Assembly: GCA_964576465.1 (NCBI GenBank) | Contig: CAZNXE010000338.1 | Coordinates: forward strand, 1-6,046 | Direction: 5' to 3' | DNA from: CAZNXE01 sp964576465 | Lineage (GTDB): Bacteria > Planctomycetota > Planctomycetia > Pirellulales > JAEUIK01 | Length of the DNA stretch: 6,046 bases | Shown here: positions 6,012-6,046 of the stretch, one piece after another | Layout: the number at the start of each line of letters is the position of its first letter | Numbering within the stretch: the stretch's first letter is position 1 | Notes under the pieces: generated by a model | What the model saw: the letters and a program-made list of their open reading frames with translations, nothing else | Told to the model about the DNA's origin: nothing | The model's database searches: none | Program-made: the position numbers and the translations under genes

Positions 6012-6046
6012 GCAACTCGAAAGCCTGGCCGAGCAGCGCGGCTACA

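Noticed and set aside
1..6046. Mobile element, CRISPR array, phage or biosynthetic or defence cluster
   Set aside because: I found no transposase, integrase, regularly spaced repeats, target-site duplications or linked accessory enzymes. The gene content looks like ordinary chromosome.

Overview
The window looks like an ordinary stretch of chromosome from a GC-rich bacterium, most likely a planctomycete of the Pirellulales type. The evidence for that is indirect. It consists of loosely spaced same-strand genes, a small basic protein of a type I associate with planctomycetes, an acidic lipoprotein, and a palindromic intergenic element that resembles repeats I remember from that group. No rRNA or other marker gene is present, so the assignment is inference.

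All six supported genes lie on the minus strand. In transcription order they run from right to left. (1) 5568-6011 is the C-terminal part of an unrecognised secreted or periplasmic-type protein, possibly frameshifted at the window edge. (2) 4755-5204 is a small, very basic protein of unknown function, followed by a good intrinsic terminator at 4652-4696. (3) 3559-4317 is a TPR-repeat lipoprotein with a GTG start. (4) 1640-3268 is serA, D-3-phosphoglycerate dehydrogenase, the first step of serine synthesis. (5) 1167-1565 is a highly acidic lipoprotein. (6) 1-885 is the membrane-embedded N-terminal part of an M48 zinc metallopeptidase, cut by the left edge just after its HELGH motif.

The gaps between genes are 74 to 437 bases. 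Only serA and the acidic lipoprotein are close enough (74 bases) to suggest co-transcription. A near-perfect 17-bp inverted repeat (1076-1130) sits between the acidic lipoprotein and the peptidase. An AT-rich block (about 5231-5310) lies upstream of the small basic protein and is the likeliest place for its promoter.

The genes do not form an obvious pathway: one housekeeping amino-acid enzyme is surrounded by cell-envelope proteins. I see no mobile element, CRISPR array, tRNA, rRNA or defence or biosynthetic cluster, and no convincing undescribed system. The points most worth checking are the palindromic element, the small basic protein, the acidic lipoprotein with an internal 15-bp duplication, and the reading-frame break at the right edge.
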